Made by a program: the position numbers and the translations under genes. A DNA stretch of 64,000 nt from Sclerotinia nivalis. Its lineage: Eukaryota > Ascomycota > Leotiomycetes > Helotiales > Sclerotiniaceae. Of this stretch, positions 1 through 11,100 are shown piece after piece (within the stretch, counting starts at the first letter, position 1; each line of letters opens with the position of its first letter). Under the pieces are notes generated by a model. That model saw only the letters and a program-made list of their open reading frames with translations. It was not told the origin of the DNA and made no database searches. Location of the stretch: assembly GCA_029531795.1 (NCBI GenBank), contig JAPEIS010000004.1, forward strand, positions 682,001-746,000. The letters run 5' to 3'.

Positions 1-491
1 GTTTATTCATTTCTCCTATTTCGAGATATAGTTTATCTCCAGGATCGAGGTCGTCAATATCTTGGGGTTTTTGGGATATGGGGATGCGAGTTGCGACATG
101 GTATCTCCTGCGTGTTTTAGAGGTTATCTGATCGTGTTGGTGTCTATTAGCTTCTACTTAACTTCAAACTATCAATCATATACATAGCTTGTCAATGAAA
201 ATTAGAAGGAATCATTACCATCGCAATATAACAAGTAGTACCCTCATAACATAAAATCACAACTGGATGGTTATACCCATCATCATCCAATTTCTTGCCA
301 TTACAACAACTTTCCCCACGACTGCACACAAGCGACCCATCACTTTCTATTCTTGCCGGAAGCCATACAATACATCCAACGCATAAATCTTTCTTCTTCA
401 AATTAGGTCGAATACCATTCCCGACATGTGGTTCATGAGACGGACTGCGTCGGGAAATTCGAGTTGCATGGTGGCTGCGAGTACGAGGCAT
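1..491 (-). CDS. Unrecognised conserved-looking fungal protein, 5' part only
   Basis: The gene runs off the left edge. I read exon 1 as 491-219 and exon 2 as 127-1, with a 91-nt intron (128-218) that has donor GTAATG and a CAG acceptor. Frame is kept in phase 0, and the product continues through YHVATRIPISQKPQDIDD to the edge without a stop. Exon 1 starts at the only in-frame ATG and contains CVGCIVWLPARIESD and GYNHPVVILCYEG; the Cys, His and Trp residues look conserved rather than random. I do not recognise the family. There are no membrane segments or signal peptide in the visible part. Exon 2 stays open only in the frame predicted by the splice, which supports a real gene. Function unknown. 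Confidence 0.6.
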
Positions 492-1595
492 TCAATTAAT
501 TACCCAGTAATGATTTGCGATTTAAATTCAAATTTGGAGTTCATATACAGATTATCAATGCTCAATCAATGAATAAAAGCATAACAACAAACATTAACAA
601 GAAAGTAATGAAGATATCAATCCCTTATCAATTTATCAATCCCCGCCCTTGTTCAACCTGTGCGCTCAGCTTTACAACATCGACAAAGCCTTATTGTGCA
701 TGAATTCGGCACGGAACGTGGAATTTGCTTAGCCAATGGAAATATTTTTGTGAGAAATTAGTGGCTGGGAGTAGAACATGTGGTTTTTGTGTCGTAGTGA
801 CCTCTTGGGAGGCCCGCTGCGTATGGCTTTTCGCAAGGCTACATGTAAATGAATGATTTGGTGGCCAATGGGATGGCGAGCTCGTGATAACTTTGAAACA
901 TGATCAGCAATGATTTTTGAGGGGTGCAGGAGGATTTTCAGCTTGGATTGAAAGGCGAATCAGCGGTTAGTTTCCCTAGAATCCATCGCTTAATGCTCGT
1001 TTCGAAGGGAAATTTGGATTGCGTAGTTTTTAGACAAACTACTGAAAAGCCTTAACACCTAATAGATAGAAAAATTCTGGTGTGTGCTTAGGTACGAAGA
1101 TTGAAAAGACTGGTATGGAAGGTAGCGTCCTAAAAGGCATGATGACAGAACTAGGATTTTAGTTATGACAAGCTGGGAGATTTGCCAATGACTAAGAGAA
1201 AGGAGCAAGAACTTACTAAAGGGGCTCTGAGATTAGAAATCTAGGCTCTATTCTCAAGCATGAATAAGTTTGGGTTTAGAACAAAAGAGCGTCTCACTAG
1301 TACTTACCATGAATGTTGTGTATGAAACCACATCATATTACACATTGAGGCAACTTTCCAGTGTTTTAATATTTTAGTATTGTTTTCAGTCCACAAAATT
1401 ACCAGCCAATCTGTGGACTGAGGCTGGATTGCTTCTGTCGCAGCGAAATCGAGTCCATAACAAAGAAATCAGGTTTTCCTGAGTGATGCAGAAATGGTGA
1501 GCTCCTCCTCTACCCAGTGTTGACCCTCACGATGATAATTCCTTATATTTCTGACATCATCTTGACTAGCAACTCGTAGTACTTTCCATCCCGTC
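492..1595. other. Intergenic, no supported gene
   Basis: This stretch carries the presumed promoter of the leftmost minus-strand gene. It holds only short ORFs without recognisable composition. I see no RNA gene or clear repeat in it. Confidence 0.5.
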
Positions 1596-1873
1596 GTAAT
1601 CCCTTGGTTGATTGATTGATTAATTAAATTAACGTCTACACTGAGTCTAAGACTATCTAAGACAGCTAGAGGCTCTTACGAACCCCTAACAGGTAACATA
1701 ATGAAGGTAGGCTGACTTATAGGCCTGGCTAAATACATGATTTGAACGATTGAAATAAACTCAATCTTTTGAGTTAATGAGGGAAGTGAAAACTAATCCT
1801 GGGGAATAATCCTGCTCTACAAACGCTGAACCATATAATAGAGATAACAAAAGAAATAAGTAAACCCTTGGTT
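1596..1873 (-). mobile_element. 5'-truncated non-LTR element, copy C (minus), with target-site duplication
   Basis: The element proper is 1610-1859. It is flanked by a 14-bp direct repeat GTAA(T/A)CCCTTGGTT at 1596-1609 and 1860-1873 with one mismatch. On the minus strand it ends in TTAATCAATCAATCAATCAA, the same CAAT-type tail seen in the copies near 27.0 and 28.2 kb. It shares TAGATAGTCTTAGACTCAGT and the block CCCCAG-ATTAGTTTTCACTT with them. It has no coding capacity. A simple-repeat tail, variable 5' ends and a target-site duplication are the hallmarks of a LINE or SINE copied by target-primed reverse transcription. Confidence 0.75.
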
Positions 1874-2133
1874 TTATATGTGACTCTTGGGCATTCGAGG
1901 CTCTTAGTAAGTAGGTGGTGGTATTTGTATGATCGATACAATCTCTTATTACCTGTGTATTTCTGACCTTGGGCTTTTAGCCAACGTGGTGCCTCCTCTT
2001 CTTTCCTTGTGGTATTGATACGGGGAGCAACCCCCATGCCAATCTTAATACCAGTAAATTTGTATTCGTGGCTCTCGCAAAAAGGTCCAACCCCGTTATG
2101 AGGTGTACATAATGCCCCCTCCGAAGGTTCCGG

Positions 2134-3327
2134 TTAGTTTCGTTCCCTTGGGATCGCTAAATGTAATCGAATTGGTATGTTTACTGGAGATGAGAAGACC
2201 CATTGTTGTTGCTGTACCACGCTATTGATAATTACAGGTCGGCTGCTCGATTGATGGCTTTGTTGAGCTGGAAAAGTGAAATTTTGTCCTAGATTGTCCC
2301 AAAAAGACACCATATCGGTAGTAGATTTACCTCGAGGACGCTCAATTTTTTCCCCATCGCGGTTGGAGTCATCATCTTCTTGATTATTCTTTTTGTCTAG
2401 TCCAACTTTGATGCCATCATGCCTTTGCCTCTTGGCGTTTGGCGTTGATGATCTACTTGCCTTCCTCTTTTGACTCAGAACTTGTTGCTCGAATAGAAAC
2501 ACTCCAGATGCACCAGGAGTTGCACCAATATGATGCAAAAACCCAAAATCAAAATCAGCAAACATTTGGTATTGCCCCTTAGACATCTCATGATGAATCC
2601 TTAGTGTAAGTGGTCCACCCATCTCCTGTTCGAGTTCTGGGTAAGATATGTGCCCATTTCTCTTCCCTTATGTCGGCTATTTAATATCTCACTAATTCGT
2701 TCCTTGACGGCAGACGTGTTTTCTCCAATAGCCACGTGGTAGAGATGTTATGCTGGTGGTTCATCTAGTCCGCTCCCCTGTACTGAGCTACCCATGAGGC
2801 CGAGAGATGCAGCGGCTCCTCTCAGTATTGAACCATTCCCAACTGTGACGAGAATAGCTTCTCCTGCCCCAGAGTCTTGTACAGCGGGAAACTTTTCTCT
2901 CAAGAACCTTTCTAGGTTTTCAGCCTTCTCATTATCTCTGAACTTGTTCGTCCACATATCCTCCAATTCGGCTTTTTGTGAACGTAATCAAAGTGCATCC
3001 CATTCTCTAAATCAACAAGCTCTGGCATCATGGGCTTATTACCATCCGCTCGCAGTCTGTTTATGTTTTCATCAGATGTACCGGTCGCTTTAAGGCCTCG
3101 GAAGAAACACTGCGCTTTCCAGATGACCGCGGTTGAGTCCGAGTTTTGGATTTACGGGGGTCGTGTTTGCATGTTTTCTTGGGCAGCGGGAATTGGGATT
3201 CAAGGTCAGACCTATAGCAATGGCCGTTGGATTTCATATAGTGTCCATCGTATATTGAATTAGTTTCGCCGAACTTTCTTTTAATGGGAGGCGTCATGTC
3301 TCCAATGAGAGAATCTTGGATGTCCAT
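2134..3327 (-). CDS. Possible multi-exon gene of unknown function, perhaps decaying
   Basis: Three minus-strand open segments look protein-like and lie in order. 3327-about 3080 begins MDIQDSLIGDMTPPIKRKF and is basic, with a KKTCKHDPRKSKTRT stretch. About 2970-2750 contains KAENLERFLREKFPAVQDSG. About 2650-2134 starts near YPELEQEMGGPLTLRIHHEM, has a basic patch KRKASRSSTPNAKRQRH that could be nuclear targeting, a Gln/Ser-rich region, and ends at a stop. I could not join the segments with fully convincing splice sites, and an in-frame TGA sits just before the second segment. It is either a real gene with introns I failed to place or a gene in decay. Family not recognised. Boundaries are approximate. 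Confidence 0.35.
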
Positions 3328-4592
3328 GTTGCTCTTGATAAGTTGAATGTCGAGAGATGCTTAGGATGGATGGAAGGATAAGCGCAATAAGGACTGGACC
3401 GATAGTGTAGGTTTAAATGTTGGTCGAGTTACCGAATCTCCTTTACACTCTGGAATAGTTGTTATCAAGTAGGTTGCGTTGACTATAATATAACCTCCAT
3501 AAAAGGATTCGGTAGTGGCCGTATTCCAACTTGGTACGGTGTGTTTAGATGACAGATCCATTCAATATAGCTAAAATGACCAATAAATGTGTACGCAGGC
3601 GCCAAGAAACTGAGATAGCAGTATCAATACGGTTCATGAGTTGACACTAGTCGGATAAGAATATAACATAGCCTGAATTAAAAGGTCTATGAAATGGGGT
3701 GGAAAAGCAAAAAGTACAAAACGAAGATACTCTCAAGTATTGTAACGGGTCTCATTGTGCTCTCAAATGTCCTCTTAAACCTCAGACTAGAGGATTACGA
3801 AGTCAAAACTCGACAGAAGCTATCTATTGTCATAATGCACTTTAATTTTGACTCTAACGAGTTGCAGAGTAACTCTTGTCAGATTATGTAAAAACGTAAC
3901 ATGATTAGGGTTGAGAAGTTACATTGGAGCTGGGTAAAGTGGTAGTAGATCGTATGAACAGTATTAGGCGAGATGACTTAATGTCTAGGTTGATATAAGA
4001 TAATGAGACGACACTAGAAGATCTACCGAATGACTGAAAGATGATAAGCACCCCCAGGTAAATTGCTGATATGCTCGCGCGATGTCGTTATTTGTCTAGA
4101 TGATGGATGCGAGTCTTCGCTTTCCGTAGGAAACGAGAAACAACTCTTCTCTCGTTTAGATTCCGAGAATTCTGTATGTCTGCATCTCTGCCACCACTAC
4201 TGGTGAATTATAAAAGGTTCACGGCGGGGAACTGAGTAAGAATACTTTCCACTCTTGTGAATGCGGACATTTATCCCCAAACCCAATCTTGGTTCCAATG
4301 AAATCATAGGTTCCCCAATAACCACTTCGAAAAGTTCCACTCAACTTTGTTCCCTGAGCTCGCCGAAAGTGATTGTGTAGAGAACATCATCCGAGTCGAA
4401 CTCGACACCGCCATATATATATGGCCGGTTTCGTCAGGGTTGTCGCTTTTTTCACCATGCTCACCATGCCATCGATAGTTGAAACTTGGATTTTCCCCAG
4501 AGGGTTTCGAAGTCTTAGGAAGATAAAGAGCTTTTGAATTGCCGCCATTCAATTTAATGTCATAATCATATTCATCGCTAGCTACTCAGCCG
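3328..4592. other. Region without a firm gene; two weak coding-like minus-strand segments
   Basis: Two minus-strand open stretches may be remnants. 3561-3361 begins MDLSSKHTVPSWNTATTES. About 4586-4304 includes VASDEYDYDIKLNGG and GHIYMAVSSSTRMMFS, ends at a stop, and abuts the LINE target site. Neither can be extended or assigned to a family. The second might be the edge of a gene already decaying when the LINE inserted at 4593-4606, but the far side of the insertion does not continue in frame. Confidence 0.3.
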
Positions 4593-4635
4593 AACATAGG
4601 GTCTTATTTGTGTGTGTGTGTGATATTTTTCGTCC

Positions 4636-4661
4636 GAGGCTCTGTGCGAAGCACAGACCTC
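4636..4661 (-). repeat. Terminal hairpin of the LINE 3' end
   Basis: On the plus strand the segment begins GAGGCTCTGTGC, then GAAG, then CACAGACCTC. This gives a stem of about ten pairs with one unpaired C and a tight loop, lying about 20 nt from the CA tail. Some LINE reverse transcriptases recognise a stem-loop near the RNA 3' end; that this hairpin has such a role is inference. Confidence 0.6.
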
Positions 4662-5419
4662 AAATTCCCAATTGAGACAAAGAACGCCAGGGGAGGAAGG
4701 CCCCTGGGTTTCTAATTAGCTAATCTAAATTTACTAGTATTATATATACTAAATGCTTCAGCAAGATTTATATGATTACTATTGCGTATTGAGTTAATCC
4801 CTTGGATAGATATTTCAACTATCTTTTACAATACAATTAGATCCCTCGATTCCTGATCTCCTTTTTTTCGTCATTGCAATCGAGCTTTTTAATATGATTT
4901 TGTTAATATAAAGATTTTTTTTTTTTTTTTTTAAGTTTATACAAATTCAATCTTTCCGAACCAAAACCCAACGCTTTATACAAAGAAAATCCAAAAATAA
5001 CATAAAATAAAAATAAAAATAAAAATCAAAGTAATCTTTCAATCAATAAATTGTATAAAGAATCAAGGATATATATCCTGATAGAACTTTGTAGATTTGA
5101 GCCAAATTGCTAGTTTCGCTACTCCTTTTATACTTTCCAAAAGATAGGGGATGGTTTCAAATGATAGTAACTTTGAAAGGGTTTTTTGAGTATTTCCAAT
5201 TTTACAAAAGTAAAAATGAAAAAAGGATTTTCTTTTTCTATATAAGTATAGTATATAAGCATCTTCATAATTAAAGCGATTATGATATATTACAAAATCA
5301 CCATATTGAAATCTGGTTGTTAGAATATATCCTAATATCGTTCGATTAAAAGAAAGTATAATCGATTTATTATTATAAATTATAAAAAGATCATTGTAGC
5401 TTTGTAATACTATGATTAT

Positions 5420-5944
5420 TTATAATTTAGCTTTTGCTAATTTGGTATTCGTTTTAGCGATTCTTTTCAAAAAGGCGAGAGTACAGATAGGATTAGATGG
5501 GGATAGGAATACTGTTTCCTTTTTAGCTGTTTTGTCCGCTGCTTTGTTTCCGGGGATATTTAGGTGCCCAGGAATTTATCGAATTCGAATTGAATCAGGG
5601 CGAGTATATGGCAAACAAGGTCTGAAAGGCCAAGCTGTAGCTAGTTCGTAGAATTCTTCAAATATAAATTGAAAGGATCCAATGGAATGAAAGCCTAATC
5701 GTATAGCAACTTTTAGGTTATCCAAGAAAACCCAAAGATCTGTAGCGAATCTAGCTGAGGGTAACTGTATTGCTGTTTGAGCATTTTTCAAAGTTGTAAC
5801 TGTTTCGGCATCGAAGATTTCAGTATTACAATCTAATAAAAAAGTCTGTTGATCTATTTGTAGATTGTATTGATAAATCACTAATCCATCTCCTATAGTA
5901 TTATCCAGAACTTCGTTTTTCGAACCATCAAAGAAGATTTGCAA
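5420..5944 (-). pseudogene. RNase H domain remnant of the Tad1-like LINE
   Basis: The frame contains FFDGSKN (first catalytic Asp), AETVTTLKNAQTAIQLPSA, ARFATDLWVFLDNLKVAIRL and SIRIR-stop-IPGHLNIPGNKAADKTAKK. The family has Trp-Val-Pro-Gly-His at the point of the stop, so a TGG-to-TAA/TGA type change has broken the frame while the rest stays readable up to the terminal stop at 5420-5422. The acidic residues and the His and Asp of the C-terminal motif are visible. Decay of this kind fits C-to-T mutation on one strand. It is part of the insertion bounded at 4593-6952. Confidence 0.85.
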
Positions 5945-6427
5945 ATCACTTTTTGGAATCGTAAATATAAATCTTTCGAAATCCTTAACTGTTCATTTCT
6001 TCGAACGATCGAAAGGGCTATCGATTCGGATTTCTATAATAATATATGATTCTTTGTTTTTCCAAGGGGGAAAAGCAATTGGATTAATATATTCAGCTTT
6101 TAGAAGAGTTAGGATAATTCTTGAGAACTTTGATTCAGTAGTTCTAGCTCCAGCTTTAGTTAGGATATTTTTGGTTCGAATTCGAAGGGGATATTTAGGA
6201 TCTAGCCGAGTTGTTCAAACAACGAAACTTTGGGATATCAAATTTAGTTCAATCTCAGAAAGCATCAGATTTGATTCTTTGTATAGAACAACAGTATTAG
6301 TTGTATGGAATATAAAAAGGATTGTTCGAACACTAGCTAATATAATCTTATTCAAAAACTTCAAATGTCTATCCACTTGATTCGAGATTGTGAAGTTTAG
6401 GCTTCGTTTCCTAATTCGACTAGACCA

Positions 6428-6938
6428 TCAGATTTCGGCTGCAAAGTAGTATTTCTTCAGAATACAGATTGTAATTGCTCTTTGAAGCAAAATTGATAGG
6501 ATGCTTCGGGTTGTCCTTCCAAGTGAACGTAATGCATTTGCAATTGTGAAAGCCTTAACTGAAAGGATCTGAATATGAAGTTTGAAACTCAGTTCCCTAT
6601 CGAAGTAAACCCCCAACCATCTTAATGGGCCTGGTTTCTTCATTATTGAAAGATTTTCTATATAGATAATAAAGCTTTCGATACCTTTCCTGGAACCTTT
6701 GAAGAAGTGAATCAGTTCAGATTTCATAGAATCGAAAATGATCCCTTCAGATTTGCCCCAATCCAAAGCCTCCAGCATTTCGGATTGTAATTGATCACAA
6801 TTAGATTGTAAGCTTGAAGAAAAAGCTACTAATGCAATATCGTTTGCATATCCAAATCTTCGAGTAGGATTGCCTAACCAAAACAAAGGGGCTATATAAA
6901 GCATGAAAAGGATAGGCGAAATTGGGGAGCCTTGTGGC
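6428..6938 (-). pseudogene. Reverse transcriptase fragment of the Tad1-like LINE
   Basis: It begins with LPQGSPISPILFMLYIAPLF, the palm-domain entry motif of non-LTR reverse transcriptases. RFGYANDIALVAFS follows, the position of the catalytic F/YADD box, here YAND, so the first of the two adjacent Asp residues is Asn. Then comes PLRWLGVYFDRELSFKLHI, the thumb-proximal WLGV/I-D box. The frame ends at a stop shortly after ITICILKKYYFAAEI. Downstream, further readable Tad1-like text (VYKES, TTRLDPKYPLRIRTKNI, INPIAFPPW) is broken by stops. The Asp-to-Asn change (GAC to AAC class) and the stops fit RIP-like damage. Confidence 0.88.
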
Positions 6939-7127
6939 AACATAGGGTCTTACTTCAACGCAAACGCGGGGAAGTCGCCATTCAATCACGTGATAAATCC
7001 GGACCAATATCTTTCCGGTGATTCCCTTATCTGTCTTCTGCTAGGAACATTTACATACAAATCCGAATTCAACATCATACGTGGGACTGTTGGGCTCAAG
7101 TTTGTTTTGACAGCCTTGCCAAACAAT

Positions 7128-8150
7128 TCATAGATAATTGGCAAGGAAGTCACCCCACAACTTATATCCACGATAGTACTCTTCACGAGTCCTTGGATTC
7201 TCCAAGTCTCCCCTAAATATTGATTCTGATCAGCAAGTTCCTTCAGAAAGTCAAGGATTTTACTAACTTACATCGAAGACATCCAACCATGCACCTGATC
7301 ATCGAAAGCTTCAAAGTACTTGTCGACTTTCATATTGTTTTCATATGCTTTGCATTGCTACAAGTATTTCATCAGTATGACAATATCTCGTGCTGGGACC
7401 TTGTCACAAACCTCTCTATCCTCATCCTTACTAAGTAAAACAATTTGTGGAATTTTTACCAATTTGGCATCCTCGGGGTCTACCAATGACGGATGCGTTT
7501 GAGCTCCTGCCTTGAAGATAGTCCCTTCTTGCGAAGCTAATGTCACTATCTATTCGCAACTAATTAGCACTTCATTCTGGTACTTATTTGGTTCAATTTA
7601 TTCATGAAAATAGCTTCCGCAGCATCAATCACGAACCTTTGCGCCCCAGCAATATCCTGCAACCCCCCAACTCTTCACATTCCTTACCTCATCTCTCTTT
7701 GTCAAAACATTCATGTACTCTTCCAGCTTCTTCAGATTATTCTCCTTTTCTGCTTGCTCCCTAAATACTTTTAAGATATAGTGCCACTTCTCATCTGTAT
7801 CCGCAGGCCAAAAAGCAATGTCAGCTTCATTGCCGGGCCCAAAGAAATCGGGCACGAATACTTTTATGCCATGAGGAGATGATGAAGTTTTGGTGGTAGC
7901 GAGAATATCAGCACCAAGAAGCGTTTGTGTCCAGAAACCAAAGATATCGTAGACCAGAAGAATAGCAGATGTGGCGTTATCGGGCCCGCTTACGTCTGCA
8001 TGGTGTTTATTAGTGAGTTTCGGGAAAGGAGTGGAAACATGTACAGTATTTTGTCCCCTCAATGTCGATAAATTCACCGATGAGCTTATATTCTGGTCCA
8101 TGCAAAGAAACGGGAGTACCTTTGCAACAGGCTGCACTTGGTTGTGTCAT
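7128..8150 (-). CDS. Dienelactone hydrolase family protein, complete, five exons
   Basis: Exons: 8150-8045, 7995-7637, 7549-7412, 7357-7272 and 7212-7128. Introns are 49, 87, 54 and 59 nt, all GT-AG with phases that add up to 257 residues and a stop. The start gives MTQPSAACCKGTPVSLHG. The alpha/beta-hydrolase elements follow in order: SGPDNATSAILLVYDIFGFW, VFVPDFFGPG, the nucleophile elbow GYCWGAK (Cys nucleophile rather than Ser), the acid near SKDED, and the catalytic His in DQVHGWM. The length matches fungal dienelactone hydrolases, which hydrolyse lactone or ester bonds in aromatic degradation or detoxification; the actual substrate cannot be read from sequence. No signal peptide, so probably cytosolic. 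The Tad1-like LINE sits only 175 bp past the stop. Confidence 0.92.
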
Positions 8151-11100
8151 TTTGATTGAGTTATGCTCAGACTTTCAATTTTTTATTAAAAGGAATTTCG
8201 GAACGAATGATAGGAAATTTAACGTGCTATCAAAGCTTTACTTATCAATTCGACATACAATATTAAATTCAAACCCTTTTCAATGACACAACTTTCATGG
8301 TTCCACAACCTATGCGATGTGATTACTTAACGAGGAATGAGCCCATCATAATGTTCGAGATGCCTTCGCCAACCGCATGCGGAGCCGGATAAAGGGGAGA
8401 AATGCGGGGATGATTGGTAGCGTAACTACCCGTCTGATTTTTTACCTAGAAAACTACTTCTAAATGAATTAAAAGTTTTTTTCCCACAAAGTGTCACTCG
8501 CAATTGAATATAGGCGGAGTGGGGACGAGAATGTGGTCTGATGTGATACCGATAGGCTATGGTACATAGGTACGATTAATAATCATTCCATGCCAATACT
8601 CAGATCCCGTCCCAAACTCCGTGGAAACGATATAGAGTTACTCTTGAATTATTTTCGGCCAAATCTAACCAAGCATATGCGATATATGAGGTGATATTTT
8701 GATACTGATACACATCTTTTTCATTTTAGAAAGTGGACCAGACGTGAAGTGGATAGTGTGGAAAGTTGCTCTACACATCGGGAAACTTACCCACTAGGTG
8801 AATGGTGGGCTGTAAAAGTTACTCTTAGTAGAGGAGAAGGGGTAATAACATCGATTGAGTTAAGAGATAGTGAAACGCATGGGGAATGTGGAGTACGGAC
8901 AATAATGAACCACGTTGCTTTTCATCTAATCATAGTCAAATCCCGTTGATTTTGATATTTTGAAAGCTACAAAGAATGATACGGTATTCCCTCGATCCCA
9001 TCTCTCTAGTTATCCCCACCAAATCCCACTGTCCGTTCCAACAGAAGCCAACAATCCTCATAACTCGAATGACTTTAAAACCACAAAAGTCAAAGCTGTA
9101 GTATCCCCAAACTATAGGACTTCGGGCATGCAAATATAACACAGGAATGATCCAGACACTATCCACGTGTCTCACAAAAACCCTCATTTTCAGAAAGCCA
9201 CGCACGCGACTGCATCTTGTTCTGTCCAATCGTCCGCTGTGCTCAAGTGTTTGTACGTCCGACCTCCATAAATGAGTCAAGACTTCTTCAGTGGGAGATA
9301 GTGATGGTGGACTCGAGGTGGACTCATGCTGGGCTTATAAGTTTCGCGAACCTCAATCAATTCATCCTTGCGGCGGAGTTGGTGTATATTCACTCTATGG
9401 CACCGAATTTTTATGAGAGGTTTTGTTACTCCGGGTTGTTGCATTGTTGGGAAGATAGGTCTGGTGAATATTCATTGACCAATACATCACCAACTCCTCG
9501 GAAACTTGCAAAAACAACAACGTGCCACTATATAAGGGTCGCCTGTAAACGATTCTGTAATCTAGTAAGCAACGGGAGCGACTGCGCCACGGACCCCATG
9601 TCCTAGCACCAGAATGGCATCGTTGAAGGCGATGACAATTGTTGAAACTATTCAAGCGATGCCTGTCTAATCACTCACTACAGAGCGATTTTGCATGTTG
9701 CACTTGATCCGATACTACTTGAGACGTAAGTTATGTTTGAGTGTCATTTGTACTGGGCAGGTAGTATTGTCTTATCAATCCGATTTTTGTCATTTTCCGG
9801 CCCATTCTTATTGGGATTATACATTCAGATGAACTCAAACTCCGCCCCAGTGGCTCTCAACGTGTAGTCCTAACAATAAGGCAACATGGAAGAATAAGGA
9901 AGAGACCGAAGCTTAATAATTGACTGGCGCGTCCTTGTCGGCATTCGTGGCCATGGGCGGTTTTGATTACCTTTCAGTGTCATCAATTATCAGATTGTTA
10001 AATAGCGAAAAGATCAAGAGTTATGAGTCTACAAGGCATCATCGAAAGTCACATAGATATTTCATCTTTACGCCACTTTCTTATTTTTGTATCGACCTCT
10101 CACATAACAGAACTTACTTACCAAAGTCGCAGGCAGCTCAGAGCTGCACCAAGTGTTACCTCCAGTCTATAAAAGAATATGGAATCACTTTCTGATTTTG
10201 ACTTTGAATTAGCCTGAGCCCAATGGAAAAGCAAGTCCCGCTAGGTCTGGACCTACGGGTTGTGTTTCCCTCAAAGTTTGTTCTTGTAAGCCAACGTTAA
10301 CGCTATTGGCGCATGAATGTTCTTGCAACTCCCCCAGTCAATCTCTCATACAATCGTGGTTATCACTAGTAGCTAACGCATTTTTCTTATTCTCTTGTTG
10401 TTGTCGCTCTACATGAAGTCCCAGTCACAGTTGATAGTTGATGTACATTACATATATCGATTTTATGGACGAAGGTGCCCTTAAGAACATAAGAAAATAC
10501 AATGGAGGCGCCACAAAAACCACAATCGCAAGAGTTATAGCTCATTTAGGTTTCTAACTTCCACATTGTCGTCGATAGCTCAAAAGCTCCAGAGATTTTA
10601 TAAGCAATGAGATTGAATTACTGTGAGACTTGGGTATGCTAGATTCACGTATCCGAGCCTGTGACCCCGCCTTACTACATTCACTGATTTAAATATCCGA
10701 CCCTGGGAAGTCAGTTTGGAAAGTTGGAGGCTGGTGCATATAGGGAATAAAAGAGTTGAGGATCCTCTGCATAAAGACAAAAATCAATTCTTTCTCAAAT
10801 TAGGTGGATAACAGCCACCGTAAATCCACATGCCGGGTTTCTACCCGCTATTGTATGTATATAACATTAAGCAGATACAATACCATCTTTGTTCTCCTCT
10901 TAAAACCACTGATATTCTATTTCCTTTAACTTTGATTGTTTCTTCACGGTCATCTCAAATAATTAGTTGATATACATGCGCTTGCACGTTGAGCAAAGTA
11001 ATTAATCCATACACTTGCAAAATGCAAATATTTAAAAGCTGTACTGCTGCATATTGTAGCATGAACGCGAATGCATGCTATCTCTTTTCAAAGAACATTA

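Larger units (their letters stand above)
4593..6952 (-). mobile_element. 5'-truncated Tad1-like LINE retrotransposon with 14-bp target-site duplication
   Basis: A perfect 14-bp direct repeat AACATAGGGTCTTA lies at 4593-4606 and 6939-6952, bounding an insert of about 2.33 kb (4607-6938) transcribed leftwards. The coding order on the minus strand is a reverse transcriptase fragment, a linker, an RNase H domain, then an AT-rich 3' region. The 5' truncation falls just before LPQGSPISPILF, so the N-terminal half of the reverse transcriptase, the endonuclease and any ORF1 are missing. The 3' end has a hairpin at 4636-4661 followed by a CA-repeat tail against the target-site duplication. The order RT then RNase H, with a GHLNIPGN-A-D motif, is typical of Tad1-clade LINEs of ascomycetes. 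The element is dead: truncated, with in-frame stops. Confidence 0.9.

Noticed and set aside
5412..6380. Plus-strand ORFs of 79 and 108 codons
   Set aside because: They are antisense to the LINE RNase H and linker sequence, whose minus-strand translation matches Tad1-like text.
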